DNA from: Aminipila terrae
Lineage (GTDB): Bacteria; Bacillota; Clostridia; Peptostreptococcales; Anaerovoracaceae
DNA: 64,000 bases
Direction: 5' to 3'
Assembly: GCF_010120715.1 (NCBI RefSeq)
Contig: NZ_CP047591.1
Coordinates: 2,604,001-2,668,000, forward strand
The notes beneath the pieces were generated by a model. It was not told the DNA's origin, made no database searches, and saw only the letters and a list, made by a program, of their open reading frames with translations. Made by a program: the position numbers and the translations under genes. This document shows positions 42,732 through 52,989 of this stretch, piece by piece (the first letter of the stretch is position 1; the number at the start of each line of letters is the position of its first letter).

Positions 42732-44267
42732 ATGGAGGAAAAAAATGTAATGGAGCAGGGAACTCCAGCGAAGAAAAAGCGCCAATTCCCATCTGCCTTT
42801 ACGGTATTATTTATTATCCTGATTATTGCGGCTATTGGAACAAACTTTATGCCAACAGGAGCATACTCAAAACTACTTTACAATGCAGATACAAACAAGT
42901 TTGACATTACTGCTCCAGACGGAAGTATTAATTCCATGGATGCAGACCAACAGTCACTGGACACCCTACATATCAAGGCTAAATTAGATTTATTTTTAGA
43001 TGGCAGTATTAATAAGCCGATTGGTATTCCTGGAAGCTATGAAGCGATTGAACCTAATCCACAGGGATTTACTGATGGTGTTTTAGCTTTGGTTAATGGT
43101 GTATATGACACCATTGATATCAGTTTATTTATCTTTGTACTGGGAGGTATGCTTGCTTATTTAAATAAGTCAGGTGCTTTCGCAGCTGGAATGGGAGCCT
43201 TATCAAGAGTAACTAGAGGGAAGGAATACATACTTATTATACTTATTACTGTATTAATCTCTCTTGGTGGCACTACTTTCGGCATGTGCGAAGAAACAGT
43301 TGCACTTTATGCAGTAGTTATTCCAATCTTTGTAATTGCAGGTTATGATGCTTTAGTAGGTATAGCAGCAGTTTATCTGGGTTCATCTATTGGTACTATG
43401 TGTTCCACAGTTAATCCTTTTTCAGTTGTAATCGCATCCAATGCTGCTGGTATCAACTTTATGGAAGGATTCGGAATCAGAATCTCTGCACTGGTTGTAG
43501 GTACTATTATCTGTATCTTATATGTAATCAGATATGGTAATATGGTTAGAAAGAATCCTGAAAAATCACTTATCTTAGAAAGTAAGGCATATATTGATGA
43601 AAAGTACTGCAGCGAAGCTGAAGTACCTGTACTGACTCTGAGATTTAAGATTATATTAGCTCAGTTCTTCCTGACTTTTGTAGTTATGGTTTATGGAGTA
43701 GTTAAACTTCAATGGTGGTTTGGCGAAATGACGGGTCTATTCCTGGTTTCTGCTATCATCATGGGAATCATTTTACGTATGAGCGAAACTGAAATGGTTA
43801 ATGAATTCCTGGCAGGTGCAGGAGATATGATTGGTGTTGCTCTTATCTGTGGTGTTGCAAGATCCATCAACGTAATATTAGAAAATGGTTTAGTATCAGA
43901 TGCATTGCTTAACACAATGTCCGGATGGATAAATGGCATGAGTCCTTATGCTTTCGCCATTATGATGTATTTCATTTATATCATCTTAGGATTTTTCATT
44001 AATTCATCATCTGGTCTTGCTGTACTTTCAATGCCAATCATGGCACCTCTTGCAGATGCAGTTGGCCTTCCTAGAGAAGTTGTTATTACAGCATACATGT
44101 TTGGTCAGGGTACAATGGGCTTCATTACTCCAACTGGATTAGTACTGGTAGTCCTTCAGCTAGTTCATGTAAACTACGACAAATACTTAAAATTTGTTAT
44201 GCCGCTAATGGGAATATTAGTAGCATTTTCAATAGCATTCCTTTGCATTGAAGTTGCAACGGTATAA
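42732..44267 (+). CDS. YfcC-family membrane transporter (putative basic amino acid antiporter)
   Basis: 511 codons from ATG 42732, with AAGGAGAG upstream; earlier starts in the frame lack a site. The N-terminal KKKRQFPSAFTVLFIILIIAA begins the first of about eleven hydrophobic segments, after which a 60-residue loop with SINKPIGIPGSYE faces out. Motifs GGTTFGMCEETVALY and GSSIGTMCSTVNPFSV are typical of the YfcC/DcuC-related ion transporter group, for which arginine/ornithine exchange has been proposed. The start follows eutP by 180 bp. A -10-like TATAAT near 42694-42700 may be its promoter. The substrate is uncertain. Confidence 0.75.
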   Translation: MEEKNVMEQGTPAKKKRQFPSAFTVLFIILIIAAIGTNFMPTGAYSKLLYNADTNKFDITAPDGSINSMDADQQSLDTLHIKAKLDLFLDGSINKPIGIPGSYEAIEPNPQGFTDGVLALVNGVYDTIDISLFIFVLGGMLAYLNKSGAFAAGMGALSRVTRGKEYILIILITVLISLGGTTFGMCEETVALYAVVIPIFVIAGYDALVGIAAVYLGSSIGTMCSTVNPFSVVIASNAAGINFMEGFGIRISALVVGTIICILYVIRYGNMVRKNPEKSLILESKAYIDEKYCSEAEVPVLTLRFKIILAQFFLTFVVMVYGVVKLQWWFGEMTGLFLVSAIIMGIILRMSETEMVNEFLAGAGDMIGVALICGVARSINVILENGLVSDALLNTMSGWINGMSPYAFAIMMYFIYIILGFFINSSSGLAVLSMPIMAPLADAVGLPREVVITAYMFGQGTMGFITPTGLVLVVLQLVHVNYDKYLKFVMPLMGILVAFSIAFLCIEVATV

Positions 44268-44329
44268 GTACTATTTCAAAGGAAACTGTCTATAGATATA
44301 AAGAGAGTTTTATCAATGACTAAATAGAG

Positions 44330-44370
44330 AAAAGGCTATTCCAATAGGATATATTGGGATAGCCTTTTTT
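44330..44370 (+). terminator. terminator of the YfcC-type gene
   Basis: The stem AAAAGGCTATTCCAAT / ATTGGGATAGCCTTTT is followed by T's. The following 44371-44538 contains no gene. Confidence 0.8.
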
Positions 44371-44538
44371 GATAGCCAGGAAACACTTCTAAAAACCAGA
44401 TATGAAAATCCAGGATGCTAGAATTATCTGTCGCAATAAGGGATAAAATTGGGTACGTAAATGGTTGAATAATAACAGGTGGGTACTCCATAATTGTAAG
44501 TGGGGCTTTCAACAGCCAAATAGTTAGGGGGTACGGCC

Positions 44539-45201
44539 ATGACAAGAATGAAATTTGAAAAAAAATACAGGTTTATGTGTCTGTTTATAGCAGCCATTAT
44601 ATGTATTGTTCTTACTGGTGCAGGTCGTGGACATGTGATTTCAAATGAAAGGATTGATAAAACACTAGATAAAACCATGTTACTGTCAATTGAAGACAAG
44701 AAAGAAATTGATCTGGATGCTTTGATTTCACAGAAATGGATATTGAGAATCAACTATGATTTAAAGAAACAAAGTAAAGAAAATCTGGGGGTTCTGCAGG
44801 GTTATACAGGAAAAAACAGCTTACTTGGAACAAAGCTTCCGGAAGCGGTTGCGTTTATTACCCAAGATGGTGAAACCCAGGAGTGGTTTCCAAGTTTGTA
44901 TTTTGATGCTTACGACTGGTTTGATGAGGAAAAAGGTATCGGCATAGTAAGTCTGGTATTAACAAAGGAAAGTTTACTGGCTTTTGGACAGCTGCAAGAT
45001 ACCACATTATTTAATGAAATGCCAGACTATGCCAAGAGTAATCTAAAAGACTGTGATTCCAGGAGCATTCAGAAAACACAGGTATATACAAAATATGACT
45101 TACAGATGCCCATTCATGGGGTAAAATCAATTATTAAACTATCAGTACCAATAGAAATGACCAGAAATATAAACGTTATTATGCCTGAAATTATACAATA
45201 A
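44539..45201 (+). CDS. exported or membrane-anchored hypothetical protein
   Basis: 220 codons, start ATG 44539 after AGGGGG. The N-terminus KKYR followed by a hydrophobic stretch (FMCLFIAAIICIVLTGAG) is either a signal peptide or a single anchor. No lipobox Cys stands at the expected place. The rest is a soluble alpha/beta domain (GTKLPEAVAFITQDGETQEW, LYFDAYDWFDEEKGIGIVSL) with no recognised motif. It lies between the transporter and dnaE, each separated by a terminator, so it is transcribed alone. Function unknown. Confidence 0.65.
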   Translation: MTRMKFEKKYRFMCLFIAAIICIVLTGAGRGHVISNERIDKTLDKTMLLSIEDKKEIDLDALISQKWILRINYDLKKQSKENLGVLQGYTGKNSLLGTKLPEAVAFITQDGETQEWFPSLYFDAYDWFDEEKGIGIVSLVLTKESLLAFGQLQDTTLFNEMPDYAKSNLKDCDSRSIQKTQVYTKYDLQMPIHGVKSIIKLSVPIEMTRNINVIMPEIIQ

Positions 45202-45219
45202 AATATCAATTTATAAATC

Positions 45220-45250
45220 AACTGCAGAAATTATCCTCTGCAGTTTTTTT
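45220..45250 (+). terminator. terminator before dnaE
   Basis: The arms AACTGCAG and CTGCAGTT are followed by T7. Confidence 0.8.
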
Positions 45251-45308
45251 ATTTCTGAAAATGTGGTAAAATATATAGATTAAAGAAAATTAATTAAAGG
45301 AGATTAAT

Positions 45309-48300
45309 ATGGCCTTTACACATCTTCATGTACATACTGAATACAGTCTGCTGGACGGAGCAGCCAGGATAAAGGACTTAATAGCAAGAGTCAAGGAACT
45401 TGGCATGGATTCTGTTGCTATAACCGACCATGGAGTGATGTTTGGTGTAATTGATTTTTATAGAGAGGCATTAAAGAACGGTATCAAACCTATCATTGGT
45501 TGTGAAGTTTATACCGCAGCCAGAACAATGTTGGACAAGGATGCGGATAAAGATAAATATCAGGGACATTTAGTTCTTTTGGCAAAAAATCAGGAAGGGT
45601 ACCAGAACCTTATAAAAATAGTATCTGAGGGATTTACCAAGGGATACTATTACAAGCCCAGAATTGATAAAAACGTTCTTAGAAAGTATAACAAAGGTAT
45701 CATTGCATTATCTGCGTGTCTGGCTGGAAATATCCAGAGAAAGTTGAGCAACAGAGATTATAGTGGAGCGAAAGAAGAAGCTTTGGAATTACTGGATATA
45801 TTTGGGGAAGGTAACTTCTATTTAGAATTGCAGGATCAGGGTCTGGAAGAAGAGTATGCTATTTTAGATGATATGAAAAGACTCAGAGCAGAAACAGGAA
45901 TCCCTTTTGTTGCTACAAATGATGTGCATTATGTAAAACAGGAGGATGCTGCAGCACATGACATTTTGCTGTGTATACAGACCGCTACCAATGTGGATGA
46001 TGAAAAGCGTATGCGCTTCCCTAATGATCAGTTTTATCTGAAGTCCGAACAGGAAATGAGAGTGATATTTTCAGGTATTCCTGAGGCAATAGAAAACACA
46101 CAGAAAATAGCGGACCAGTGTGATGTGAATTTTACTTTTGGTGAGCTTCATTTACCTGAGTTTAAGGCTCCTGATGGCAAAAACAATGCAATCTATCTCC
46201 GAGAACTATGTGAAGCAGGACTGAAAGACAGATATGGAGAAGGGTCACCTGAAATACGGGAGCGGTTTGAATATGAACTTTCCGTAATTGAAAAAATGGG
46301 ATATATTGAATACTTTCTTATCGTCTGGGATTTTATAAATTATGCCAAAAAAAATAAAATAATGGTTGGCCCCGGGAGGGGATCTGCAGCTGGGAGCATC
46401 GTGGCATATGCCCTTAAAATTACAGATATAGATCCTATCAGGTATTCCTTGATTTTTGAACGATTTTTAAATCCGGAAAGAGTCAGTATGCCTGATATTG
46501 ATATAGACTTCTGTTATGAGAGAAGGCAGGAAGTTATAAACTATGTGATAGAAAAGTATGGTGAAGACAAAGTTGCCCAGATTATAACCTTTGGAACCAT
46601 GAAGGCAAAAGCTGCCATTCGGGACGTGGGAAGGGCTTTAAATATGAGTTATGCGGAAACCGATGCTATTGCCAAGGCAGTGCCTTTTGATTTAAAAATG
46701 ACTATAGGTAAAGCTCTGGAAATGAACCCGGAATTAAAAGCAGCCTATGACAGGGATAAACGGGTTGCTCAGGTAATAGATACGGCAAAAGCTATTGAAG
46801 GAATGCCCAGACATGCTTCTACCCACGCCGCAGGTGTTGTAATATCCAAAAAAAGTATTGATGAGTATGTTCCTTTATATCTGGCAGAAAAAGGTATTTC
46901 CACTCAGTTTACCATGACTACTATTGAGGAATTGGGACTGCTGAAAATGGACTTTTTAGGGCTTAGGACTTTAACGGTTATCCGCGACGCTCTTGAGATG
47001 ATTGAATCAAACTATGGGGTACAGATTGACTTTTCCAGAATGACGTACGATGATCCCAAACCTTATGATATGATATCAAGTGGCAATACCCAGGGGGTGT
47101 TCCAGCTTGAAAGTGGTGGAATGACCCAGTTCATGAAAAACCTAAGACCCGATTGCTTTGAAGATATTGTGGCCGGCATTTCTTTGTATAGACCGGGTCC
47201 TATGGCTTCTATTCCCACTTACATTGCAAATAAGAAGAATCCGGAAGAAATCCTATATCTTCATGAAAGTCTGGAACCGGTTCTATCTGTTACTTACGGA
47301 TGTCTGGTTTATCAGGAACAGGTTATGCAGATTGTACGTGACTTGGCGGGCTATACTTATGGACGAAGTGACCTTGTACGCAGAGCCATGGGTAAAAAGA
47401 AAATGGATGTCATGCTAAAGGAAAAAGAATATTTTATTCACGGCAAAGAGGATGAAGAAGGCAACATTGAAATAATGGGCTGTGTGAGAAATGGAATACC
47501 GGAGAACATTGCTGGAGAAATTTTTAACCAGATGGTAAGCTTCGCAGAGTATGCTTTTAATAAATCTCATGCAGCAGCGTATGCAGTTGTTGCTTATGAA
47601 ACGGCATATTTAAAGGCGTATTACCCAGTAGAATTTATGGCGGCCCTGATGACCAGTGTTATTGGTGATGGTGTACAAATTGCAAAATATATCCGCAACT
47701 GCAATGAAATGGGCATTGAAGTACTGCCCCCAAGCATTATTGACAGCAGTAAAAAATTTACTGTTGTGGATGGAAAGATACATTTTGGACTGTTGGGAGT
47801 AAAAAATGTCGGGGCAGGAGTTATTGACGAAATAATCAAATCCAGGGAAGACAAGGGGATACCCAAAGATATTTTTCAGTTTATTTCTAATGTAAATATT
47901 CATGAAATTAATAAGAAAGCTGTTGAGAGCTTAATAAAGGCAGGTGCTTTTGACTGTCTCAATGACAACAGAGCACAGCATCTTGCCGTATATGAAAGCT
48001 TGCTGGAATCTGCACAGAATAATTCCAAGAAAAACATAGAAGGACAAATGTCTTTATTCCAGCTTAACAGTGATGAAATGGAAGTGGAATCTGTATCTGG
48101 TAAGCTGCCGGACATCGCTAATTTCTCACAGTCTGTTCTAATGGCAATGGAAAAAGAAATGCTTGGTGTATATCTGACAGGACATCCCTTAAAGGACTAT
48201 GAAGAACAGATTGTCAGGCTTGTGTCCGTAACTGCTGAAGATTTAGCCCATGCTGACACAAATGATAATATAAAAGACGGAATGAAGGCCACTATTGCAG

Positions 48301-48773
48301 GTATTGTAAGTGGGAAAAAAATACTGGTCACGAAAAGTAATAAGCAAATGGCCTTTCTTGATCTGGAAGACCTTTATGGGGAAATAGAAGTTGTGGTATT
48401 TCCAAACGTGTATGAAAAATATCTGCAATTAATTAAGGAAGAAAGTATACTGGTGATAAAGGGAACTGTGAATTTCAAAGAAGATGAAAATCCTAAAATA
48501 TTGGCAGATAAGATTATTGACTTAGGAACTTTAAATAACGTAAAAAATGATGATCCTTTAAAAATTAAGATACCTGAAAATCTGGAAGAAGGAAAATGCT
48601 TTAATATTATTAAAGAATTGATTCTGGCTAACAAAGGGGAAAAACCAGTCATGATTTACATAGAGCAGTCTGGTAAAAAATTCAAAACCAATCGTGATTT
48701 ATGGGTTAATCCAAATGAAGCTTTCATCAGTGCAATAGAGGTACTGGTTGGAAAAGAAAATGTAAAGCTATGA
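45309..48773 (+). CDS. dnaE: DNA polymerase III alpha subunit, DnaE type
   Basis: 1154 codons, start ATG 45309 after AAAGGAGA. The N-terminal PHP domain has FTHLHVHTEYSLLDGAA and TDHGVMFGVIDFY. The palm holds GPGRGSAAGSIVAYAL and the catalytic PDIDIDF (about residue 394-400). The fingers with ASTHAAGVVIS and LGLLKMDFLGLRTL, the beta-binding and tandem HhH region, and an OB-fold domain near the C-terminus (GIVSGKKILVTKSNKQMAFL) follow. Length and order match the DnaE1 class, which in Clostridia works with PolC; it extends RNA primers on the lagging strand. It is followed by pfkA with a 59-bp gap, so the two may share a transcript. Confidence 0.97.
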   Translation: MAFTHLHVHTEYSLLDGAARIKDLIARVKELGMDSVAITDHGVMFGVIDFYREALKNGIKPIIGCEVYTAARTMLDKDADKDKYQGHLVLLAKNQEGYQNLIKIVSEGFTKGYYYKPRIDKNVLRKYNKGIIALSACLAGNIQRKLSNRDYSGAKEEALELLDIFGEGNFYLELQDQGLEEEYAILDDMKRLRAETGIPFVATNDVHYVKQEDAAAHDILLCIQTATNVDDEKRMRFPNDQFYLKSEQEMRVIFSGIPEAIENTQKIADQCDVNFTFGELHLPEFKAPDGKNNAIYLRELCEAGLKDRYGEGSPEIRERFEYELSVIEKMGYIEYFLIVWDFINYAKKNKIMVGPGRGSAAGSIVAYALKITDIDPIRYSLIFERFLNPERVSMPDIDIDFCYERRQEVINYVIEKYGEDKVAQIITFGTMKAKAAIRDVGRALNMSYAETDAIAKAVPFDLKMTIGKALEMNPELKAAYDRDKRVAQVIDTAKAIEGMPRHASTHAAGVVISKKSIDEYVPLYLAEKGISTQFTMTTIEELGLLKMDFLGLRTLTVIRDALEMIESNYGVQIDFSRMTYDDPKPYDMISSGNTQGVFQLESGGMTQFMKNLRPDCFEDIVAGISLYRPGPMASIPTYIANKKNPEEILYLHESLEPVLSVTYGCLVYQEQVMQIVRDLAGYTYGRSDLVRRAMGKKKMDVMLKEKEYFIHGKEDEEGNIEIMGCVRNGIPENIAGEIFNQMVSFAEYAFNKSHAAAYAVVAYETAYLKAYYPVEFMAALMTSVIGDGVQIAKYIRNCNEMGIEVLPPSIIDSSKKFTVVDGKIHFGLLGVKNVGAGVIDEIIKSREDKGIPKDIFQFISNVNIHEINKKAVESLIKAGAFDCLNDNRAQHLAVYESLLESAQNNSKKNIEGQMSLFQLNSDEMEVESVSGKLPDIANFSQSVLMAMEKEMLGVYLTGHPLKDYEEQIVRLVSVTAEDLAHADTNDNIKDGMKATIAGIVSGKKILVTKSNKQMAFLDLEDLYGEIEVVVFPNVYEKYLQLIKEESILVIKGTVNFKEDENPKILADKIIDLGTLNNVKNDDPLKIKIPENLEEGKCFNIIKELILANKGEKPVMIYIEQSGKKFKTNRDLWVNPNEAFISAIEVLVGKENVKL

Positions 48774-48832
48774 AACTCTTAAAATAGGGAATAGAGAAAT
48801 GGCTATACTAAATAGAATTGGAGGTAATGGTT

Positions 48833-49795
48833 ATGAAAAAAATTGGTGTATTGACAAGTGGCGGGGATTCTCCAGGTATGAATGCAGCTATTCGTGCAGC
48901 AGTCAGGGGAGCTATTTATTTAGGCATGGATGTGTACGGAATTGATAAAGGATACGAAGGACTTATTGATGGAGATATCAGCCAAATGAACATTTCATCT
49001 GTTTCAGATATACTCCATAAAGGCGGTACGATACTAAGGACTGCAAGAAGTGAACGGTTTATGACTATTGAAGGTCAGAAGAGAGCAAAACAGATGCTGG
49101 AAAGCTTTGGTATAGAAGGATTAGTGATTATCGGAGGAGACGGTTCGCTCCGAGGCGGACTGGATTTGTCAAAGCATGGAGTTACTGTTATGGGCCTTCC
49201 AGGCACCATTGATAATGATTTAGCGTATACAGATTACACTATAGGTTTTGATACTTCAGTAAATACGGTGCTTTCAGCCGTGAGTAATATTCGGGATACC
49301 TCATCCTCTCATGAAAGAACCACGGTTATAGAGGTAATGGGGAGACATTGCGGTGATATCGCTTTATATGCAGGACTTACAGGTGGTGCCGAGACCATTT
49401 TAATTCCGGAGGTTGGGGTAGATATAAATGCTATCTGCAGAAAGATGGTTCAGGGAAGAAATCGTGGAAAATTGCACAATATAATAATAAAGGCGGAAGG
49501 CGTTGATATGTCAACCCAGGAATTAGCAGAGACTTTAAAAGAAAGAACTGGAATGGAAACCAAGATTGTTGTTCTTGGCTATATCCAAAGAGGAGGATCT
49601 CCTACCGCAAGAGACAGGATGTTAGCCAGTCGCATGGCATATAAGGCGGTAGAGTTGCTTCAGGAGGGAAGCGAAAGCAGAGCTGTAGGTATAAATGGTG
49701 ATGAGATTGTACATTATGAACTGGGCGATGCGTTAAAAATGAAACGGGATTACGATAAGCAGGTCATGGAACTTGCAGATATACTATCCATTTAG
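48833..49795 (+). CDS. pfkA: 6-phosphofructokinase (ATP)
   Basis: 320 codons from ATG 48833, with GGAGGTAA 7 bp upstream. It phosphorylates fructose-6-phosphate in glycolysis. Motifs: GVLTSGGDSPGMNAAIRA (ATP-binding Gly loop), GGDGSLRGGLDLS with the Gly that gives ATP preference over pyrophosphate, LPGTIDNDLAYTDYTIGFDT with catalytic TIDND, EVMGRHCGDIALYAGL and GYIQRGGSPTARDR. Allosteric-site residues are of the PfkA type. It is followed by the MalT-like regulator 11 bp later, so the regulator may be co-transcribed. Confidence 0.96.
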   Translation: MKKIGVLTSGGDSPGMNAAIRAAVRGAIYLGMDVYGIDKGYEGLIDGDISQMNISSVSDILHKGGTILRTARSERFMTIEGQKRAKQMLESFGIEGLVIIGGDGSLRGGLDLSKHGVTVMGLPGTIDNDLAYTDYTIGFDTSVNTVLSAVSNIRDTSSSHERTTVIEVMGRHCGDIALYAGLTGGAETILIPEVGVDINAICRKMVQGRNRGKLHNIIIKAEGVDMSTQELAETLKERTGMETKIVVLGYIQRGGSPTARDRMLASRMAYKAVELLQEGSESRAVGINGDEIVHYELGDALKMKRDYDKQVMELADILSI

Positions 49796-49806
49796 GAGAT
49801 ACTCTT

Positions 49807-52215
49807 ATGACAGACAAAAATATAGTTCCTGAGATTCCACCAAACATGGTTTTTCGACCCAGGTTACAAAAAATATTTGAAGACAATTATAAATTGAGAA
49901 GAATCATTTACGTTTCTGCGTATATGGGATGGGGTAAAACGACAGCCGTAGTGGAATGGCTTACGGAGAAAAAGCGTGATGCAGTGTGGTTCTGTCTGGA
50001 GGATCAGATAAAACAGACGGTTATTAACAGTTTACTGACCGAAATGAACGGTAACTCATCAGACAGGATCATTGTTATCGATAATTATAATCTGCTTGAT
50101 GAAAAAGAACTGGAATATATGAATCTGATAATTACACAGTCTAACCGCAGGTTCATTATCATTTCAAGAGCTGAATTGCCTAAAATGCTATCCGTATATG
50201 TGGGTTTGTCCGTACATTTAATTGGAATAGACCAGCTGCGATTTTACGAATCAGAGATAGTGGAGTATTTTGAAAAATGGAATGTTTCTCTTTCTGATCA
50301 GGAAATTTCGCAATTGAATTCTAATCAAAAAGGATGGGTAGGCAGTTATCGATATACAGCGTCACTGATGCAGGCCATGGGGGAATCCTACAACAGAAAA
50401 ATCCAGTTAAAGGCTTTAGAATGTATTTATCAGTATCTTGATGTTGAGCTCCTGGATAAACTGGACAGGGTGGAAAAAAAGGTTATGTTAACAGTAGGCT
50501 GCTTTGACAGGCTGACAGGGGAGCAGGCAGATTTACTTTTAGATTCACCGAATGCTCACAAAATATTAGAAAGGTTTACGAGAAGAGGATGTTTCTTTAC
50601 TTTTCTCCTGCCTGATGTTTACGTGCAGCATCCATTTTTTAAAGAGTACCTTACATATACCAGAAGCAGGTTTTTAGCAGAAGATGAGATAGCTGAAATT
50701 TATAAAACAGCAGCAAGATATTTTGAAAAGAAGAAGGATACTGCAAGAGCTCTTGAATGTTATATGAATGCTAAAGAATATGACGGGGTTATACGTATTT
50801 TAATTCAGCTTTCAAAGTATGAAGTAGGGCAGACTGATTTATGGAAAAACAGAAGTTACTATTACAGACTACCAGAAGAACTGATAAAAAAAGAGCCTGC
50901 CTTATGTTGTGGTATGGCCATGTTAGGGATTATTAGTTTTCATTTAGAACAGGCTAATAAGTGGCAGGCTTATCTTGAGGAACAATTAAAAATCTTACCA
51001 GAAAATACTCCTGAAAGAACAGAAGTATATGAAAAACTGGCATATTTATCTATAGCTATGCCTAATACCAGTATGGTTAATTTTTTAAATACCATGAAAA
51101 ACTGGGCTAAAAAAGTTAAATATGAAGATCTACAGATGCAGAAAGCTAATATTACCTGGAACAGTCCCAGTGTAGCAAATGGAGGCAGAGATTTCACCCC
51201 TTGGCTTAAAAAGGCTAAATGGATTAAAAGACCTATGGATGCAGTGGTGATAGCACTTTATGGGGACTATGGAATTGGTGTTTTAGATGTTGCGGTGGCA
51301 GAATGCTATTATCAGCAGGATAAAATCCAGGAAGCATTAGTGCAGGTTATCAGCGCAGTATCCTACATAGAGCAAAAAGGCAGCATCATTATCTTGTTTG
51401 CTGCTATGACTGTACAAATGATGATAATGATGCTTCTGGGGGAGATTGCTACAGCCAAGCCTATGTTAGAGAACATGAGAGATAAAATAACATCGGCAAA
51501 AGCTTATTTCTTATATCCGAGTCTGGAGGCTGTATGCGCATGGGTAGCCATGTATGAAAACAATTATGAAAGGGTTGAATATTGGCTGAAAAATGATGCC
51601 CCTGATGAAAATGCTACATTTTCTACTCTGGATATCTTCAGATATAATGTAAAATTAAGAGGCTATATTTTATTCGAGAAATATTATCTGGCCATAGGAC
51701 TGGCAGAAAAGCTCCGGACTGTATGTATAGCATTTCATAGAAATATGGATCTGGCACAACTGGATATGCTTTTAGCTATTGTTTATCATCGGATGGGGCA
51801 AAAAGACAAGGCGGAAGAATATCTTACGGAGGCCTTGATTAGAGGCGAAAAATATGGATATATACGACTTTTTGCGGATGAGGGTGAATCTTTATATAAA
51901 ATACTAAAGAATTTTAAGGAAAGGCCTTCTATTTCAAAAAAATACTTAAAGCAAGTAAAAGAAGCCACAAAAAAAATTGCGGTATTATATCCATCTTATA
52001 TGATACTTCCTAATAACCAGGATAAATTGTCAGCTTCCGAAACAGAAGTACTTAATTTAATGGCTCTGGGAAAGGCAAATAATGAAATTGCTGACTACTT
52101 AAATATATCTTTAAACACGGTTAAATTCCATATAAAGAATATATATAGCAAACTGGGAGTGAATAATCGTTTTCAGGCGGTGCATACAGCCAGAGACAAA
52201 AGGATTATAAAATAA
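49807..52215 (+). CDS. large ATP-binding LuxR-family (MalT-like) transcriptional regulator
   Basis: 802 codons, start ATG 49807 after TAGGAGATA. The N-terminal STAND-type ATPase has Walker A AYMGWGKTTAVVEWL (about residues 39-52) and a Walker B-like DRIIVIDNYNLL. A long helical TPR-like region spans roughly 300-720. The C-terminal LuxR helix-turn-helix is LSASETEVLNLMALGKANNE, then NTVKFHIKNIYSKLGVNNR (about residues 745-790). Such regulators bind a small inducer and, with ATP, activate sugar or secondary metabolism genes. Lying 11 bp after pfkA, it is probably co-transcribed with glycolysis, but its targets are unknown. Confidence 0.85.
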   Translation: MTDKNIVPEIPPNMVFRPRLQKIFEDNYKLRRIIYVSAYMGWGKTTAVVEWLTEKKRDAVWFCLEDQIKQTVINSLLTEMNGNSSDRIIVIDNYNLLDEKELEYMNLIITQSNRRFIIISRAELPKMLSVYVGLSVHLIGIDQLRFYESEIVEYFEKWNVSLSDQEISQLNSNQKGWVGSYRYTASLMQAMGESYNRKIQLKALECIYQYLDVELLDKLDRVEKKVMLTVGCFDRLTGEQADLLLDSPNAHKILERFTRRGCFFTFLLPDVYVQHPFFKEYLTYTRSRFLAEDEIAEIYKTAARYFEKKKDTARALECYMNAKEYDGVIRILIQLSKYEVGQTDLWKNRSYYYRLPEELIKKEPALCCGMAMLGIISFHLEQANKWQAYLEEQLKILPENTPERTEVYEKLAYLSIAMPNTSMVNFLNTMKNWAKKVKYEDLQMQKANITWNSPSVANGGRDFTPWLKKAKWIKRPMDAVVIALYGDYGIGVLDVAVAECYYQQDKIQEALVQVISAVSYIEQKGSIIILFAAMTVQMMIMMLLGEIATAKPMLENMRDKITSAKAYFLYPSLEAVCAWVAMYENNYERVEYWLKNDAPDENATFSTLDIFRYNVKLRGYILFEKYYLAIGLAEKLRTVCIAFHRNMDLAQLDMLLAIVYHRMGQKDKAEEYLTEALIRGEKYGYIRLFADEGESLYKILKNFKERPSISKKYLKQVKEATKKIAVLYPSYMILPNNQDKLSASETEVLNLMALGKANNEIADYLNISLNTVKFHIKNIYSKLGVNNRFQAVHTARDKRIIK

Positions 52216-52218
52216 AAG

Positions 52219-52245
52219 AAAATGAGCTGTCAATCAGCTCATTTT
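52219..52245. terminator. bidirectional terminator between the LuxR-type gene and the his operon
   Basis: The stem AAAATGAGCTG / CAGCTCATTTTA overlaps the end of hisIE. It serves both converging units. Confidence 0.75.
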
Positions 52246-52892
52246 ATCATTTTCTCCTGTTTTATCTTATAATCAATAATGTGACGGGAGGCCAGTTCTT
52301 TGTAAATCTCATCCAGACTGATACCTAGTTCAATCATGAGAACCATTACGTGATAGGTGAGATCTGCTATTTCATAAATGGTTTCTTTTTTGTCACCAGC
52401 CTTTGCTGCAATAATGACTTCAGTAGATTCTTCACCAACCTTTTTCAATATTTTATCAATACCTTTTTCAAAAAGGTAGGTAGTATATGATCCTTCTTTT
52501 TTTTGTGATTTTCTGTTTTCAATAAGTGAAATAAGGCTTTCAAGGCTAAAAGGCATTCTTTCAGTTTCATTTATATAAATGGTGTTATTAAAACATGAAT
52601 CGGTTCCTAAATGACAGGCAGGACCGTCTTTTTTTACATATACGGCCAGAGCATCTCTGTCACAGTCTGTTTCTATTTTTAAAATGTGTTGGAAATTTCC
52701 TGAAGTTTCACCTTTAAGCCATAGTGCTTTTCTGGATCGGCTCCAGAAACAAGTCAAACCCTTTTCCATAGATATTTCCAAACTAGTTTTATTCATATAA
52801 GCTAAGGTTAATATTTCTTTTGTCTCTGCATCAATGACGACAGCAGGGATTAAACCCTTTTCGTCAAATTTAAGTTCGTCTGCGTTAATCAT
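52239..52892 (-). CDS. hisIE: bifunctional phosphoribosyl-AMP cyclohydrolase / phosphoribosyl-ATP pyrophosphatase
   Basis: 217 codons, start ATG 52892 with AGGAGAA upstream. HisI domain (about residues 1-110): FDEKGLIPAVVIDAETKEIL, FWSRSRKALWLKGETSGN and the Zn-binding DCDRDALAVYVKKDGPACHLG. HisE domain (about 115-215): helical with EKGIDKILKKVGEESTEVII and YEIADLTYHVMVLM. They catalyse steps 2 and 3 of histidine synthesis. Last gene of the nine-gene operon, about 100 bp after hisF, and followed by a terminator. Confidence 0.95.
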   Translation of the reverse strand: MINADELKFDEKGLIPAVVIDAETKEILTLAYMNKTSLEISMEKGLTCFWSRSRKALWLKGETSGNFQHILKIETDCDRDALAVYVKKDGPACHLGTDSCFNNTIYINETERMPFSLESLISLIENRKSQKKEGSYTTYLFEKGIDKILKKVGEESTEVIIAAKAGDKKETIYEIADLTYHVMVLMIELGISLDEIYKELASRHIIDYKIKQEKMIK

Positions 52893-52989
52893 AAAAATTC
52901 TCCTTTGAAGCCCTGCCCATATGTACCATGTGGCTTGCAGGTTTTTATACAGAAATTTCTGCAGCTGTAGCTGCTGAAGTTTTTTTCAG

